Source of the DNA: Teratosphaeria epicoccoides
Lineage: Eukaryota > Ascomycota > Dothideomycetes > Mycosphaerellales > Teratosphaeriaceae
NCBI GenBank assembly: GCA_021401465.1
Contig: JADDMT010000057.1
Coordinates: 124,001 to 188,000, forward strand
DNA: 64,000 bases
Direction: 5' to 3'
Shown: positions 11,641-21,952 of the stretch, in pieces
How positions within the stretch are numbered: position 1 is the first letter of the stretch
How the letters are laid out: each line of letters starts with the position of its first letter
The notes under the pieces: generated by a model
What the model was told of the DNA's origin: nothing
The model's database searches: none
The model's input: only the letters and a program-made list of their open reading frames with translations
Position numbers and translations under genes: made by a program

Positions 11641-12507
11641 TCACCGATGCCGTCGAAACACCTCCCCAACATCCACACCCGCCTGCACATCCGCCACACA
11701 CCTCTCATCTACCTCCTTCAACCCCCCCAACATCCCCACCACCTCCTCAAACCTCTCCCGCGGCACCACCGCAATCCCCTCCTCGCTCTCGTCCGCACAC
11801 AGCACGTCTCCCGGCCTGACCGTCACCTCGCCGATCCGCACCGGCACATCCGCCGCCCAGGCCTTGGCCTCCAACCCCGTCCCCACCGTACTCGTGCCCT
11901 TCGCCCACACCGTGAAATCCTGCTCACCACAGAGATTCCTGGATGGGCAGGAGAGCTCCCGCAGCGCCGTGACATCTCTCACCCTCCCGTCCGCCACGAT
12001 ACCCGTGACGCCGCGGACCTTGAGACGGGTGGCCATGATATCGCCGCTGACCGCGCAGATTTGTCCGGGCGGCTGAGACACGACCACAAAGTGGCCCGGT
12101 GCAGGCATGTCGGTCCAGTGTTTGTCCGTGGGGATGTTGGACGGTCCCGACGGCTTGCCATCTTTGCTGACGAAGGCGATGGTCGAGACGGGAGCGATGA
12201 TGTGGCGGCCGCCGTTGGTTGCCAGGAGGAGACCGGGGATCGGGTGGATGTCCGGGAGGTGGCCGGCTTGGGGGATCTTGAGCTTGAGGAGGGCATCGGA
12301 GATCTGAGTAGGCGCTGTTAGGTGAGCATTGGAGAGGTGAGAGATTGGGGTTCTTGGACGTACGTCGCAGACGGAATATTTTGTGCTTAGCTCTTTGCAT
12401 GTTTCTGTCATGGATCTGTTGGTCGTCGCCATGCTTCTGACTGCGGCGGAAGACGTCCAAGCTGGCCTGAACGTCTTTGTGCCTGTTCGATGGATTGACC
12501 GGAGCAT
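11641..12507 (-). CDS. RraA-like 4-hydroxy-4-methyl-2-oxoglutarate aldolase family protein
   Basis: Member of the RraA/dimethylmenaquinone-methyltransferase-like fold whose fungal and bacterial members act as metal-dependent oxoacid aldolases (HMG/CHA aldolase) or oxaloacetate decarboxylases. Exons 12507-12364 and 12303-11641 flank a 60-nt intron that is open in frame, with GTACGT donor and ACTCAG acceptor; removing it gives the typical YSVCD-ISDALLKL junction. Conserved features are VADGRVRD and PGDVLCADESEEGIAVVP, where the family's substrate- and metal-binding residues sit. The ATG at 12507 (MLRSIHRTGTK) adds a basic, Ser/Ala-rich leader that could be a mitochondrial presequence; a later ATG would give a cytosolic form. 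True substrate unknown. Confidence 0.88.
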   Translation of the reverse strand: MLRSIHRTGTKTFRPAWTSSAAVRSMATTNRSMTETCKELSTKYSVCDVRPRTPISHLSNAHLTAPTQISDALLKLKIPQAGHLPDIHPIPGLLLATNGGRHIIAPVSTIAFVSKDGKPSGPSNIPTDKHWTDMPAPGHFVVVSQPPGQICAVSGDIMATRLKVRGVTGIVADGRVRDVTALRELSCPSRNLCGEQDFTVWAKGTSTVGTGLEAKAWAADVPVRIGEVTVRPGDVLCADESEEGIAVVPRERFEEVVGMLGGLKEVDERCVADVQAGVDVGEVFRRHR

Positions 12508-13379
12508 TGATCGAGGTGATGCTGGAGCTCCACGTCCAGTATTGGACCGACCTCGGCGGCAGTTCCAAAACAGGAAGGCACGTTCCTGGCCCACGCTCGT
12601 CCACGCTCACTCCTGTCTATTGGGTGCAAAGTTCCTTGCAACTCAAATCACGGAGCTCCAATGCCGGTGACAGCACTACCTCCGTCTACAGGACCTCTTG
12701 GGAGCTATCAATAATGGAAGACAGTGGAGTGCGCTCCAAGTACCTCCCGGAGATGCTCCGATGTCGCAGCAACTCTAATCTCTCACCTTCTGCTCTCATC
12801 AACAGCACGTATGCTTATCGCGAATCTATCGATATCCATGCCTTGCACTTGATAGCTCCTGTCAATGGCACAACATGGCCGGGTTCAGCCAGGCCATCTT
12901 CGAGATTCAACGAAGACTGCTCATGTCCTCTGCCGTACACATGAATCATTATTTAGAGAGGCACAATGCGGCGGAGCAGAGTTCGCATGATCTGAGGCCG
13001 ATCGTCGTCATCATTCGTACACTACATGTAACAAGGCTCGAAAAGAAGGGGACTGCGGAGGTGGAGTGTGGAGACTCCACCACTTCTCCAAAGCATCCCG
13101 CGAATCACAAGTCCCGAATCGCAATATACCGGCGCAGATACCAACTCTCACGGGCTATTCGATCGTTTGAGTTGGCACAGCGCATACCTCTCCCCTTCGC
13201 GAGGTGCGGCTCTTCAGATCGACACTGGCGGATCACGCGTGTGAGCGCCGTAGACCTCGGGCAATGCTACACACTAGCACGTAGGTGGGTGGGCTGTTTG
13301 ATGTTGCGTCTCCGCTCCTCTGTTCCGATCTGTCCTCTCTCTGTCGCGGTGCCAATTCACAGCAGGACAGAGTGCGATC
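12508..13379. other. Divergent promoter region
   Basis: Separates the RraA-like gene (-) and the GPR1-type transporter (+). A long open frame enters from here into the transporter on another frame, but its Arg/His/Pro-rich composition marks it as a shadow. Regulatory sites not identified. Confidence 0.55.
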
Positions 13380-14335
13380 ATGACTTCCGCCCGCTCCGGC
13401 TCCGGCTCCGGCAACTCCACCGCCGTCGACCAGCGCGAAGCTGGCCTCACCAACCAGCGCAAAATCCACGACTACGGCGGCAACCCCCTCGCGCACTACC
13501 TCACCAACGACGGCGACTCCGTCTTCCTCCCCGCCTTCGGTGGTGCCGCGCAACCAGGGCTCTACAAGCCTCCCAAGAGCAACATCGCCAACCCCGCGCC
13601 GCTGGGTCTCGCCGGTTTCGCACTGACAACCTTCCTGCTGAGCTTGATCAACCTGGGCACGAACGGCCTCGCGACCCCGAGCCTTGTCATCGGCCCCGCA
13701 TTCGCTTACGGAGGGCTCGTGCAACTTCTGGCCGGCATGTGGGAAATCGCCGCGGGGAACAGTAAGTCCTGATCCACCGCCCACGTGGCAGCAATCACAC
13801 GCGCCAGCTGACCGCGGCCCGCGACCCAGCCTTCGGAGGCACGGCCTTCGCCTCCTACGGCGGCTTCTGGATCGGCACCGCCATCATCCTGACCCCCGGC
13901 GGCTTCCACGTCGCGACCTCCTACCCCACGACCGCAGCCTTCTACACGGCCTTCGGCTTCTACCTCATGGGGTGGTTCATCTTCACCTTCCTGCTCTGGC
14001 TCTGCACGCTGCGCTCCACCCTCGCCTTCTCCGGCCTCATCTTGTTCGTCTGGCTCACCTTCCTCATGCTGGGGATCGCGTACATCGTCCAAGACCCGGC
14101 GCGAGACGCCGGGCAGTTGGCGTTGACGCGGGCGGGCGGCGCGTTCGGGATCATCGCGGCGTTTTTGGCGTGGTGGAACATGTTTGCGGGGTTGGCGGAT
14201 CCGAGCAATAGTTTCTTCTTGGTGCCTGTGGCGCATTTTCCGTGGAGTGAGAAGGGGAGGGAGAGGAGGAGGGAGAAGGAGAAGGAGGGCCCGGGTGGGG
14301 TTGCGAACGGGAATGGCGCGGATGGTGCGGTGTGA
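13380..14335 (+). CDS. GPR1/FUN34/YaaH (AceTr) family acetate-type transporter
   Basis: Plasma-membrane transporter or channel related to Ady2/Ato proteins, which move acetate or ammonium. Exons 13380-13761 and 13830-14335 flank a 68-nt intron (GTAAGT..CCCAG) and encode 295 residues, the usual family length. The signature NPAPLGLAGFALTT opens the first of six membrane segments. The splice joins into GNTFGGTAFASYGGFW, another family block. A cytosolic tail rich in Arg, Lys, Glu and Gly follows FLVPVAHFPW. Nothing nearby shows the exact substrate. Confidence 0.93.
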
Positions 14336-15305
14336 GAGGTTGGGGGATGGTTTTGGTGGATTGGATCTTGGGTGTCAGGGAAGATTTGGAAATAGAGGTA
14401 CAGCTACAGATATGCTGCGGCTTACAGGACTTCTAATTATTTTTCCCTTCACGTTGTGTTTGGTCCTTGGCGATCGAGCGAGGGAAGTCGCCATCTGTCG
14501 CTCCTTCTGAGAGTATTTAGTGACAAAGTCGGTATGAATCTGGTGGTGAATGGAGCTCCCACGATCATGATTTGAATCGCACGGTATACAAGTCTTGGGT
14601 GGGTGGTCTGAAGTGATGCGATTTGCAAGGCCGTGTTCTCTACGAATCGTGCGCGATTGGTCGCGAGAGTCATCCAGAAACATGGCTGCATAGCGTAGGA
14701 ACCAAAACGTAGGGCCTTTGAGCTGCAGGGATTGGAGGACGCTCTTGGGGTTGCAGAATTTCAGCGTGGAGTGCGTCCTGGGGGGCGGTGTCTTGTCACT
14801 GAAGTTTGGTTGTATGGCATGAATTGAGCACATCTACGAAGGGATGCTGCAGAGGTGCTGTGGAGGGCTGACTGTAAGGGACTGTATCTCGCAGGAGGCG
14901 TGGGGACGGAATTTGCAGACCCTAGTGATACACCACTGCTCGTCGACACTGCCGAGCGACTCGGGGAGTATATTGTGTTCGAGGCTAGACAGTTCGTTCC
15001 ATTTCATTGATCCTTGTGCCAGGGGGTTCTGACGGAATCAAGAATCCGGGTCGTGGAACGCGTACATGTAACACCAGCCACATTCACCTGCACAATGACA
15101 TCGACGGGACTTTGCTTCAACCGCCAACTGCTGCAATTCCTGGTCAGATCAACCAGATTTCCCGGTCTGATCCCTGCCAAAGTGACGAAGATGTCGACAT
15201 GTAGGTCGGCGACAAAGCTGTCAGCCACTTTCTGTAGGTTCTTATGATCCCTCTCATCAAGGTCATTTCTCTGCCGAACTTCACATCGATAGAGTTGGGA
15301 TTGCA
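14336..15305. other. Intergenic region
   Basis: 3' region of the transporter and promoter of the DUF1989 gene. Short open frames only, none with recognisable composition. Confidence 0.55.
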
Positions 15306-17012
15306 ATGGCAGAGCAACAGACAATCCAGGCGCGTCATGGCGTTGCGACATTTGTTCCGGCGGGACAGGTGATCAAGATCATCAATACGTCTGGCACGCA
15401 AGTAGTAGATACATGGGCCTTCGCGTTGCCTGACCCAGCGCCCAAGAAGGACGACTCGGGAGACAAGAAGCAGGAGACGAAAGACGCACAGGAGCAGCCG
15501 GAGAAGACGCCTGCTAAAGAGACGCCCAAAAAGAAGACAGATGCTGACCTCCCGAGTCAAGAGGATGCTGAGAAGGCCACGCAGGAGGGCATGAAGCAGG
15601 GCGAGCAGGCAGGCGCAGATGCCAAGGATCCGCCACCGCAGAAGAGCACATGGAGCTCCTATGTGCCTTCTCTGGGCTTGACTTCGTCGTCCAAGAAAGA
15701 CTCAGATGCGCTTGAGAAGAACGAGACCGAGCAGCAAAGGAAATCGAGAACATGGGCTTCATACTTCCCCTCTGGCAAAGGCTTCCAGTCATTTATTCCA
15801 AAGAGCGCGAGTGACACAGTCTCAGCTTTCGCCAAAGATGCAAGTCATGCCCTTCAGCGACGATCATATGATGTTCACTGACAACCTCACAGCACCAAAG
15901 AGACCCAAGCAAATCGTATTTCGAACAACTCCAAGCCTTCTCCAAGACACCTGTGGGAGCAGCTGGTATGAATGGTAATGGTCATCCTGTCCGGTCCCTG
16001 CACTGACGCAGCTCACATAGGCCTATCAGCCCTCACAGGTTCCGGATATAGCGGCTCCCTTTACGCGGGCTATCAAGCTTACAATGCCGCTCACGCCAAC
16101 GATGCGGTTCCGATGGAGTTCATGAGCATGCCGCATTGTCGTGCGGCGACTCTACATTTGCGGCCTAAGGTCAAAGATGTGCTGGTGTCAAATTTGCGAG
16201 AACCGATGCTCACGCTCATAGAGGACACGAGTCCGGGCATTCACGATACTCTCATTGCTGCTTGCGATCCGGCGAGGTACAAGGGTCTTGGCGTGGAAGA
16301 GTGGATGGAGCATGGCTCTTGCGCGGAGAACCTCGTTCTGGCTTTAAAGGAGCTGAACGAACGCGCTGGCTTGAAAGGCGCAAAAGGGGTCGGTGCGGAT
16401 GTGACGATTAACAGCGTCCCGGCTCCGCTGAATCTATTCATGAACATCCCCTGGGACGACGATGGTGATTTGGGCTTCAAGGCACCGAAGAACAAGGCCG
16501 GCGACTACGTCCGGTTGAAAGCCGAGCGGGATGTCGTTGTAGTGATGAGTTCCTGCCCACAAGATATCCTGGACATCAATAACAAGAGACCCACCGACGC
16601 ACACTTCATCGTTGAGGAAGACGGACCCAAGTCCGCTCTCAAACGCACACAGCCAGCAAAGCAACGGGCGCCGCCGAAGAAACTCCCTCCCAAGAAACCT
16701 GCTTCGGCTGCGAATGATGCGGGGGAAAATACGGAGGCTGGAGCTCTGGCGCGATCCAAGAAGACAGCTCCCCAGAAGCGTACAATGCCTGCGCAATCGA
16801 AGCCCACGCCTGCGACCAACGGTACTGCTTCTTCGGCGCCGAGCAAGAAGCCTGCGCCCGCGCCGGTCAAGCCGAGTAAGAAGGCTGCGTCTGCTGCTGA
16901 GGTGGAGGGACAGGGCAGTCCGGCGCCCGCACCTGCGCCGGCGGAAAGGAAGAAGCCGAGGAAGTTGACGCCGAAGGCGCAGCCGGCGGCTGCTGCGGGC
17001 GGAGATGCGTAG
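15306..17012 (+). CDS. DUF1989 (urea-carboxylase-associated) protein with basic low-complexity tail
   Basis: DUF1989 proteins accompany urea carboxylase in bacteria and occur widely in fungi; their reaction is not settled. The conserved fold is split here. GTQVVDTWAFAL near the start is followed by about 140 residues rich in Lys/Glu/Pro/Ser, then the rest of the domain: EFMSMPHC, IHDTLIAACD, CAENL, PLNLFMNIPW, DYVRLKAERDVVVVMSSCPQD minus its last residue. After the domain comes a tail of about 120 residues of Lys, Ala, Pro and Ser resembling a histone-H1 tail. Intron 2 is clear (15966-16020, GTATGA..CATAG, CTGAC branch). Intron 1 must lie between about 15810 and 15903 because the frame changes; a solution ending at 15902 fits the phase, but its donor is non-canonical (GTCATG at 15844 or GTGACA at 15811). 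About 530 residues in the model used. Confidence 0.85.
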
Positions 17013-17477
17013 ACCCTGCAAGGTGCGATGGGACGTCAGGAAATGACGGGATGATCTGGTTAGAAGAAATTTGTGCGCGCGATTTGAGGGGTTGTGGATG
17101 ATGTATATCAGTGTATGGGGGGGTGGAATGTATCACTAGCTACTGACCGCAGAAAATTGACGAGCTTCTTCGACGGCCGCTGGCTGGCCGGCCGGCCGTT
17201 ACAGTATTCATCTGCTCTTCCGCGTGCGCGCGACATGGATCACTGGCTGCTCTTCGCTGCGGCCGCGATGTCACAGCAGTCATTGCAGCACCATGGCTCG
17301 GCGGTCGGTCCACAGCGACCACGCTACCTGGACACCTATCACGGGCCACTGGCTCCTCGCGCTCCAGGCTATGCCCACCGCCCTCCTTCCGGCCCAGCTC
17401 CTGCAGCGCGACAACTACGGTGCTCCCGAAGGACTATCCCTCAGCCCTTTCTGTCTCCCAATCTGCCCGCCCGCCTC
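17013..17477. other. Convergent intergenic region
   Basis: Between two convergent stops. Contains a GC-rich palindrome-like run (GGCTGGCCGGCCGG near 17183) that may act in 3'-end formation; otherwise nothing recognised. Confidence 0.45.
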
Positions 17478-18021
17478 TCATCCACGGACCGTGCCATCAT
17501 ATCGCTCCTGCAAACGCCGCAGCACCGGATCACCTCCAGCAATGGCAGCAAACTCCGAATTGCGTCTCGTTGACTGCATGATCTTCTTCATCTCCTTGGG
17601 CTCTCGAACGAACGTCGCGTTCAGCAGGAGGACGTGATGAGCCTCGTGATTCTCAGGCACATCTTTGAACGGTTCAGCAGCCGTTTCCAGAAGGCGGGCA
17701 ACGACGTACCGCCGACTTGAGATATCCTCATCGCTCTCGTAATCATTGGGAGCGTGCTTGACCTCCGGACCAGAGCTCCCGCCCGGCGAATAAGCTTCTT
17801 TGACCGTCTCGTCCTCCAGCTGTTCGCGTCGGTACGCATCTGGAACCGCGGCGTCCACGTAGATTAGAAATTGCACGTCGCTTCACCTTCTCGCATATGT
17901 GTAGAGCGAAGACCAGTCGCTGTTGGATCTGCATGATCTGATCTCCGGAGAGCTTCTGGAGAGGCTCCAGGGCGTCTGGGCCCGCAAGGGCTCGTACGGC
18001 AGAGCTGCTCGCCGTGTCCAT
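17478..18021 (-). CDS. Hypothetical protein, tandem paralogue A
   Basis: Not recognised. ATG at 18021; exons 18021-17887 and 17819-17478 around a 67-nt intron (GTGAAG..AACAG) give 158 residues. The acceptor was chosen because it alone restores the frame that matches the neighbouring gene at 18523-19211. The N-terminal block LSGDQIMQIQQRLVFALHICE is followed by an acidic linker, then ATFVREPKEMKKI and a helical C terminus. No signal peptide or membrane segment, so probably cytosolic or nuclear. The shared blocks, intron position and orientation show that the two genes arose by tandem duplication and diverged strongly. Confidence 0.65.
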
Positions 18022-18522
18022 CTCTCCTGCCACATTGTCGTGTCGAGCTGATGCCGGACGAATGTATCGCAGATTCAGGTCGACACTACATCAGGTATCA
18101 CGTACCCGATAAAGCCAGAAGGTGCTACAAGAGCAATGAAGAACATTGTGTATTATTCTGGACTGGTGTAGATGCGGCCATAACATGTACGAAACGTCGT
18201 GGGATTCTACTTTTGCATGGTGCTTATGCACAATGCTCCCCATCCCGAGGAAGAGCTTTGCTTCGCTGTTGACTGCTGCTCTGATCAGCTTTGATACCGT
18301 CATCTCATTGTTGAACGCAGGTCCCGATTCCCACCGGTTTCCTGGATTCTTTCATTCGCGGCTACTCCAACTTATGACGGCTCAATGGAGGCACATCTCA
18401 GCGATGGCGTGGCATAACCAGCCAGTGTCCGGGCTACAATGGTGGCTCAGGAGTCTGCGAAGGACATCAGCATGATGCTCAGGCTCTCGGTTGTTCTTTC
18501 CGTTTGAAAAGAGCATGACGAA
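18022..18522. other. Spacer between tandem paralogues
   Basis: Promoter of paralogue A and 3' region of paralogue B. No other gene seen. Confidence 0.5.
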
Positions 18523-19211
18523 CTAAGACTTATCAGCATTACCAAACTCCCACGTGCCCACTCGTTCTGCACTGCTCTTGGTACTCTCGTCCGCTTCACC
18601 ACTGCCACCACTGTCCTGCTGCCCCGCCGACTCCACTGCAGAGCTTGCAAAACCCTCGACATCACGACAGCACTTCTCCAGATCACGCTGCCCCAGACGG
18701 CCATGTCCACTCTCCATATACTCCCTCAAGCTCCTGTTCGTCCTCGCAGACCGCTTCATACCCTCGGGGTCCTTGATAAAAGCCGCTCGAACCATCAGGT
18801 TGTTTCGAGCATCGGAATTCTCGTCCATGTCGTTGAGCACGCAAGCCGCGAGGATCGCAAGGCTGTGCACGATATCCCGCCACGAGGCTGGGTTGCGCTG
18901 AAAGATGTTTGCCGCTCCTCGAACCGCTTGGACGGGGCTGCCTGCGCGGGATCCAGTTCCTTCACTGTCAGCTTCTCCTGTCGAAGAAGGATACTGTTGT
19001 CGACATCTGGCATCCAGATCATGTTCCATCTTCTGATCATGGTCCGCGGTGTTGGGTGTTCCACGATCTTGCAGATGTGCTGAGCATAGACCAGCAGCTG
19101 CATTATACGGATGCGTTGCTCTTCGGTCAGATTCTGGACTGGTGGTCGTTGGTCTGCTGCCAGGGCTGTTTCAGGGTCAGCATCGATGTTGTTTTCGATC
19201 TGTTGTACCAT
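18523..19211 (-). CDS. Hypothetical protein, tandem paralogue B
   Basis: Not recognised. ATG at 19211; exons 19211-19065 and 18993-18523 around a 71-nt intron (GTGGAA..CAACAG) give 205 residues. LTEEQRIRIMQLLVYAQHIC matches the equivalent block in paralogue A, and AAFIKDPEGMKRS matches ATFVREPKEMKKI. The intron falls directly after the HIC block in both genes, in the same phase. The C terminus is longer than in A and rich in Ser, Glu and Gly. The middle contains a short Ala/Leu/Val-rich helix (HSLAILAACVL), too short for a confident membrane call. Confidence 0.65.
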
Positions 19212-19569
19212 ATTGCTGAAACGATGGCTTTGAACAGCGTCCCAGCTATTGATGAGTGCGACATTAATGTATGCGTCTTACCAAAGCATCTTATGGACTT
19301 CTGTCGGGCTCTCCCAAAATTTTTTAGAATAGCAAACTATCGAGCAACGGACCATGGAGTGCTACCGAGCACGGTTCTGGGAGTATCAATGCCACGCACA
19401 GTGGCCGTCGGATCTTTTGCCTTGTTGCGCGCTTATGTATTGCTCACATGAACATTGCTGGAAGCGGCTGGTACAAAACGAGACCAGCACTCTTCCTGCT
19501 GGCCACTTATTACTTCTATCCTGTACTGTACACACAACTTTTGACTTGTCCAATTTGCTATCGCCCCAA
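19212..19569. other. Intergenic region
   Basis: Promoter of paralogue B and 3' end of the secreted Ser/Thr-rich gene. Nothing else recognised. Confidence 0.5.
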
Positions 19570-20703
19570 TCACGACGAAGCCGGCTCGATATATCCGCAC
19601 CCGCTCTGCAGCGAGAATCCCTCGCCAGCCGCCAAGGACGAGCGGTTGCTGTAATTGAATCCAAGACCACAAGTCGGCGAACTCGTGTAGTACAGAAAGC
19701 AGTTACCAGCTCCCTGGTCATCCTCGCTTGCTGCGCAGTTCTCGGTGTCCACGCACAGCTGACAGCAGGCGCTCGGGTCGCTTCCGTTGGCGATGCCCTG
19801 CGTCTCGTTGGCATGGCCTTGGACAGAGCCAATACCTTGTCCATTCAGGGAAGTGACCAGGTTTGTGGGTGCACACTTGATGTGTTGGGTGGTCGTTGCG
19901 GCCGCTGGACCGGTTGTCACGGTGCACACCGCTGCGGCCTCGATCTGAGCATCGACGGATGCACCAGCTGTGATGGTCGAGGTGACAGTCGCGGCTGCTG
20001 CATTCGACTGCGCAGTAGTGTTGAAAGTTAGCGTGCTTGTCACGTACGTGACTGGCGTGCTGCCGGTGATTGTGCTAGTGACGGCAGTAGCAGAAACAAT
20101 GGTAGTGACGATGAGATAAGTGGTCCGTTTCTCGAGACAGTCAACTTCGAACGGGTTCATGGCTTCCAGGCAGTAGGTCTTGTTGAATTGATGGTTGGCG
20201 AACAGTGCATAGGAGACGTCACGCTGGACGACTGGCGACTGTATTACGTCGAGCGGCGCGGCAGTACGCTTGCTGGCAGCGCTGCTGTAGGTGCCGGTGT
20301 ACACTGTCGAAGTGCCATTTGCCGATACATACTGGGTGCTTGCGCATGCGCCAGCCGCGGCAGACCCATTATTGCCCGTCACAGTCTTGAAGACTGTTGT
20401 CAGCGGTGATGCAACGCCCCTAGTAGCGGTCGCAGTAACGACTCGCGTGGACGTGACAGCTGCTGGTATCACGGTCGTCCTCGATGCAGCAGCAGACTGA
20501 GATACTGTGACCGTTTTCCTGAAGGTGGTGGCTGATGTCCGAGTTGACGTTGAGGCTGACCCAGTCCCAGTATAGGCAGGACGTATTCTTGATATGCAGG
20601 TCTGGTCGCATGTGACTGACGTTGAGATGCTTGAAGAAGTCGGTGCTCCGCTGACAGCCAGTACCAGCATTGCCAGCGCCCTGACACTGGCTAGAAGACC
20701 CAT
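19570..20703 (-). CDS. Secreted Ser/Thr-rich protein with C-terminal PAN/apple-like Cys module
   Basis: Single-exon gene of 377 residues, ATG at 20703. A signal peptide (MGLLASVRALAMLVLAVSG) is followed by long Thr/Ser/Ala/Val-rich stretches, expected to be heavily O-glycosylated and wall-associated. The last 100 residues hold a Cys-rich module with DPSACCQLCVDTENCAAS and NCFLYYTSSPTCG, reminiscent of PAN/apple-like domains of fungal secreted proteins that bind sugars or proteins. Several NxS/T sites lie in that part. No hydrophobic GPI-attachment tail is visible. The domain label is by pattern only. Confidence 0.75.
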   Translation of the reverse strand: MGLLASVRALAMLVLAVSGAPTSSSISTSVTCDQTCISRIRPAYTGTGSASTSTRTSATTFRKTVTVSQSAAASRTTVIPAAVTSTRVVTATATRGVASPLTTVFKTVTGNNGSAAAGACASTQYVSANGTSTVYTGTYSSAASKRTAAPLDVIQSPVVQRDVSYALFANHQFNKTYCLEAMNPFEVDCLEKRTTYLIVTTIVSATAVTSTITGSTPVTYVTSTLTFNTTAQSNAAAATVTSTITAGASVDAQIEAAAVCTVTTGPAAATTTQHIKCAPTNLVTSLNGQGIGSVQGHANETQGIANGSDPSACCQLCVDTENCAASEDDQGAGNCFLYYTSSPTCGLGFNYSNRSSLAAGEGFSLQSGCGYIEPASS

Positions 20704-21952
20704 GTCTGCTGTATGAAGTGTCCGAGCGGTGGGATGGTCGTCCAGCTATCTTGTTGTCCTCCTCCCCTGTGAAAACATAGACTGATCAAACAAAACAGGT
20801 TTGACCAGAGGACTTTCGGGCCAGTTCAGATTATTTCCGCTAGATTCGTGAGGGGAGCAGAAGGAGAGAGAACGGAAATCAGCACTCACTGACATGGCTC
20901 CATATAGCATCGACTTGTTGCGATGGCGGACCAAGCATGCAGAGAATATGAAGCATGCTGCATGCCGTCCCACGCCACTGACATGCACGACATGCATCCT
21001 GGCTTCCTGCAGGTACGGCTCTCGTTATAGCTTTGCGACGCGGCTCCTAACCGCTTTCAGTGCTTTTGGTTTGCAAGGAGCAAAGCAGTTCCAACGATTG
21101 TCTGGAGTAGACTGGGTCCCTGGCCCTTGCTCGAGCGATTGTCGTCGATCTGGCTTGGCAATACGCAGGTCCCGATTCCGTGAAACGTCGGCTGCTACGT
21201 CGACATGAGTCGTACGGCCGGGTGTCGCGTGCAGACGGCACATACCAGAGGCAGACGGAAATAGCTGATACTGGTGGCTTGCGGATGGGTTGTTGTCCGG
21301 TGAGAACGTGGCCAGAAGAATGTGGTGTCGCACACGTTGCGTGGACCTCTGTCCTGTGTTGCCAGACATGCAGAGGTCCTCGTTGTGTGATGTTACATAG
21401 CCGTGACGGACATGCAAGGGCGCAGGCGCAGACGGTCCCGACATCCTCTGCGCGGGAAAAATCAAGGACCACCAGAGTTACGCTCCCACTGTGCTCAGGC
21501 GCGGCGTCGTGCGCACATTCATTCTGCCAGCCTCCTGCCTGATCACAGCGCTATGCAACGAGAAGTGCACCTGGTGTTTGACGGGGTCCATACCATGCGT
21601 CAAGTATCCCGTACCGTATGACATCTACGCAGATCAACCAAGCAAAGCAAATGTATCTTGACCACCGGATTGCGTGTATAAGTGCGCGACCTGCTCTCCG
21701 CCGCGGGAGAGGCACGGTTGCCGAGGACATTTGGACATGAAAGAAATGCACCTGCATGTAGCATGTTAAGGCTGGACATATCGAAGCGCAGAACCACATG
21801 CGAGCACAAGCACGATCTGGTGTTCGCGAATGTTATAACTGCTCCGAGCGGATGACGCTCCGGGCCAATTGTACAGTCCGATTTGACATGTGCTGTCGTT
21901 GTAGCGAAATTTCACCGCAAGCATTGGCCAAAACGGTGCACGAACGCTGGGC
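20704..21952. other. Intergenic region
   Basis: About 1.25 kb upstream of the secreted protein gene and downstream of the F-box gene. Several overlapping open frames of 70-146 codons occur on both strands, all with Arg/Ser/Cys-rich chance composition. No gene supported. Confidence 0.5.

Noticed and set aside
12875..13765. A 296-codon + strand frame entering the GPR1-type transporter
   Set aside because: Its second half is the +1 shadow of the transporter and is Arg/His/Pro-rich; its first half has no protein-like character.
16434..17021. A 195-codon minus frame opposite the DUF1989 gene
   Set aside because: Antisense of the Lys/Pro/Ala-rich tail, giving Arg/Leu-rich sequence typical of a shadow.
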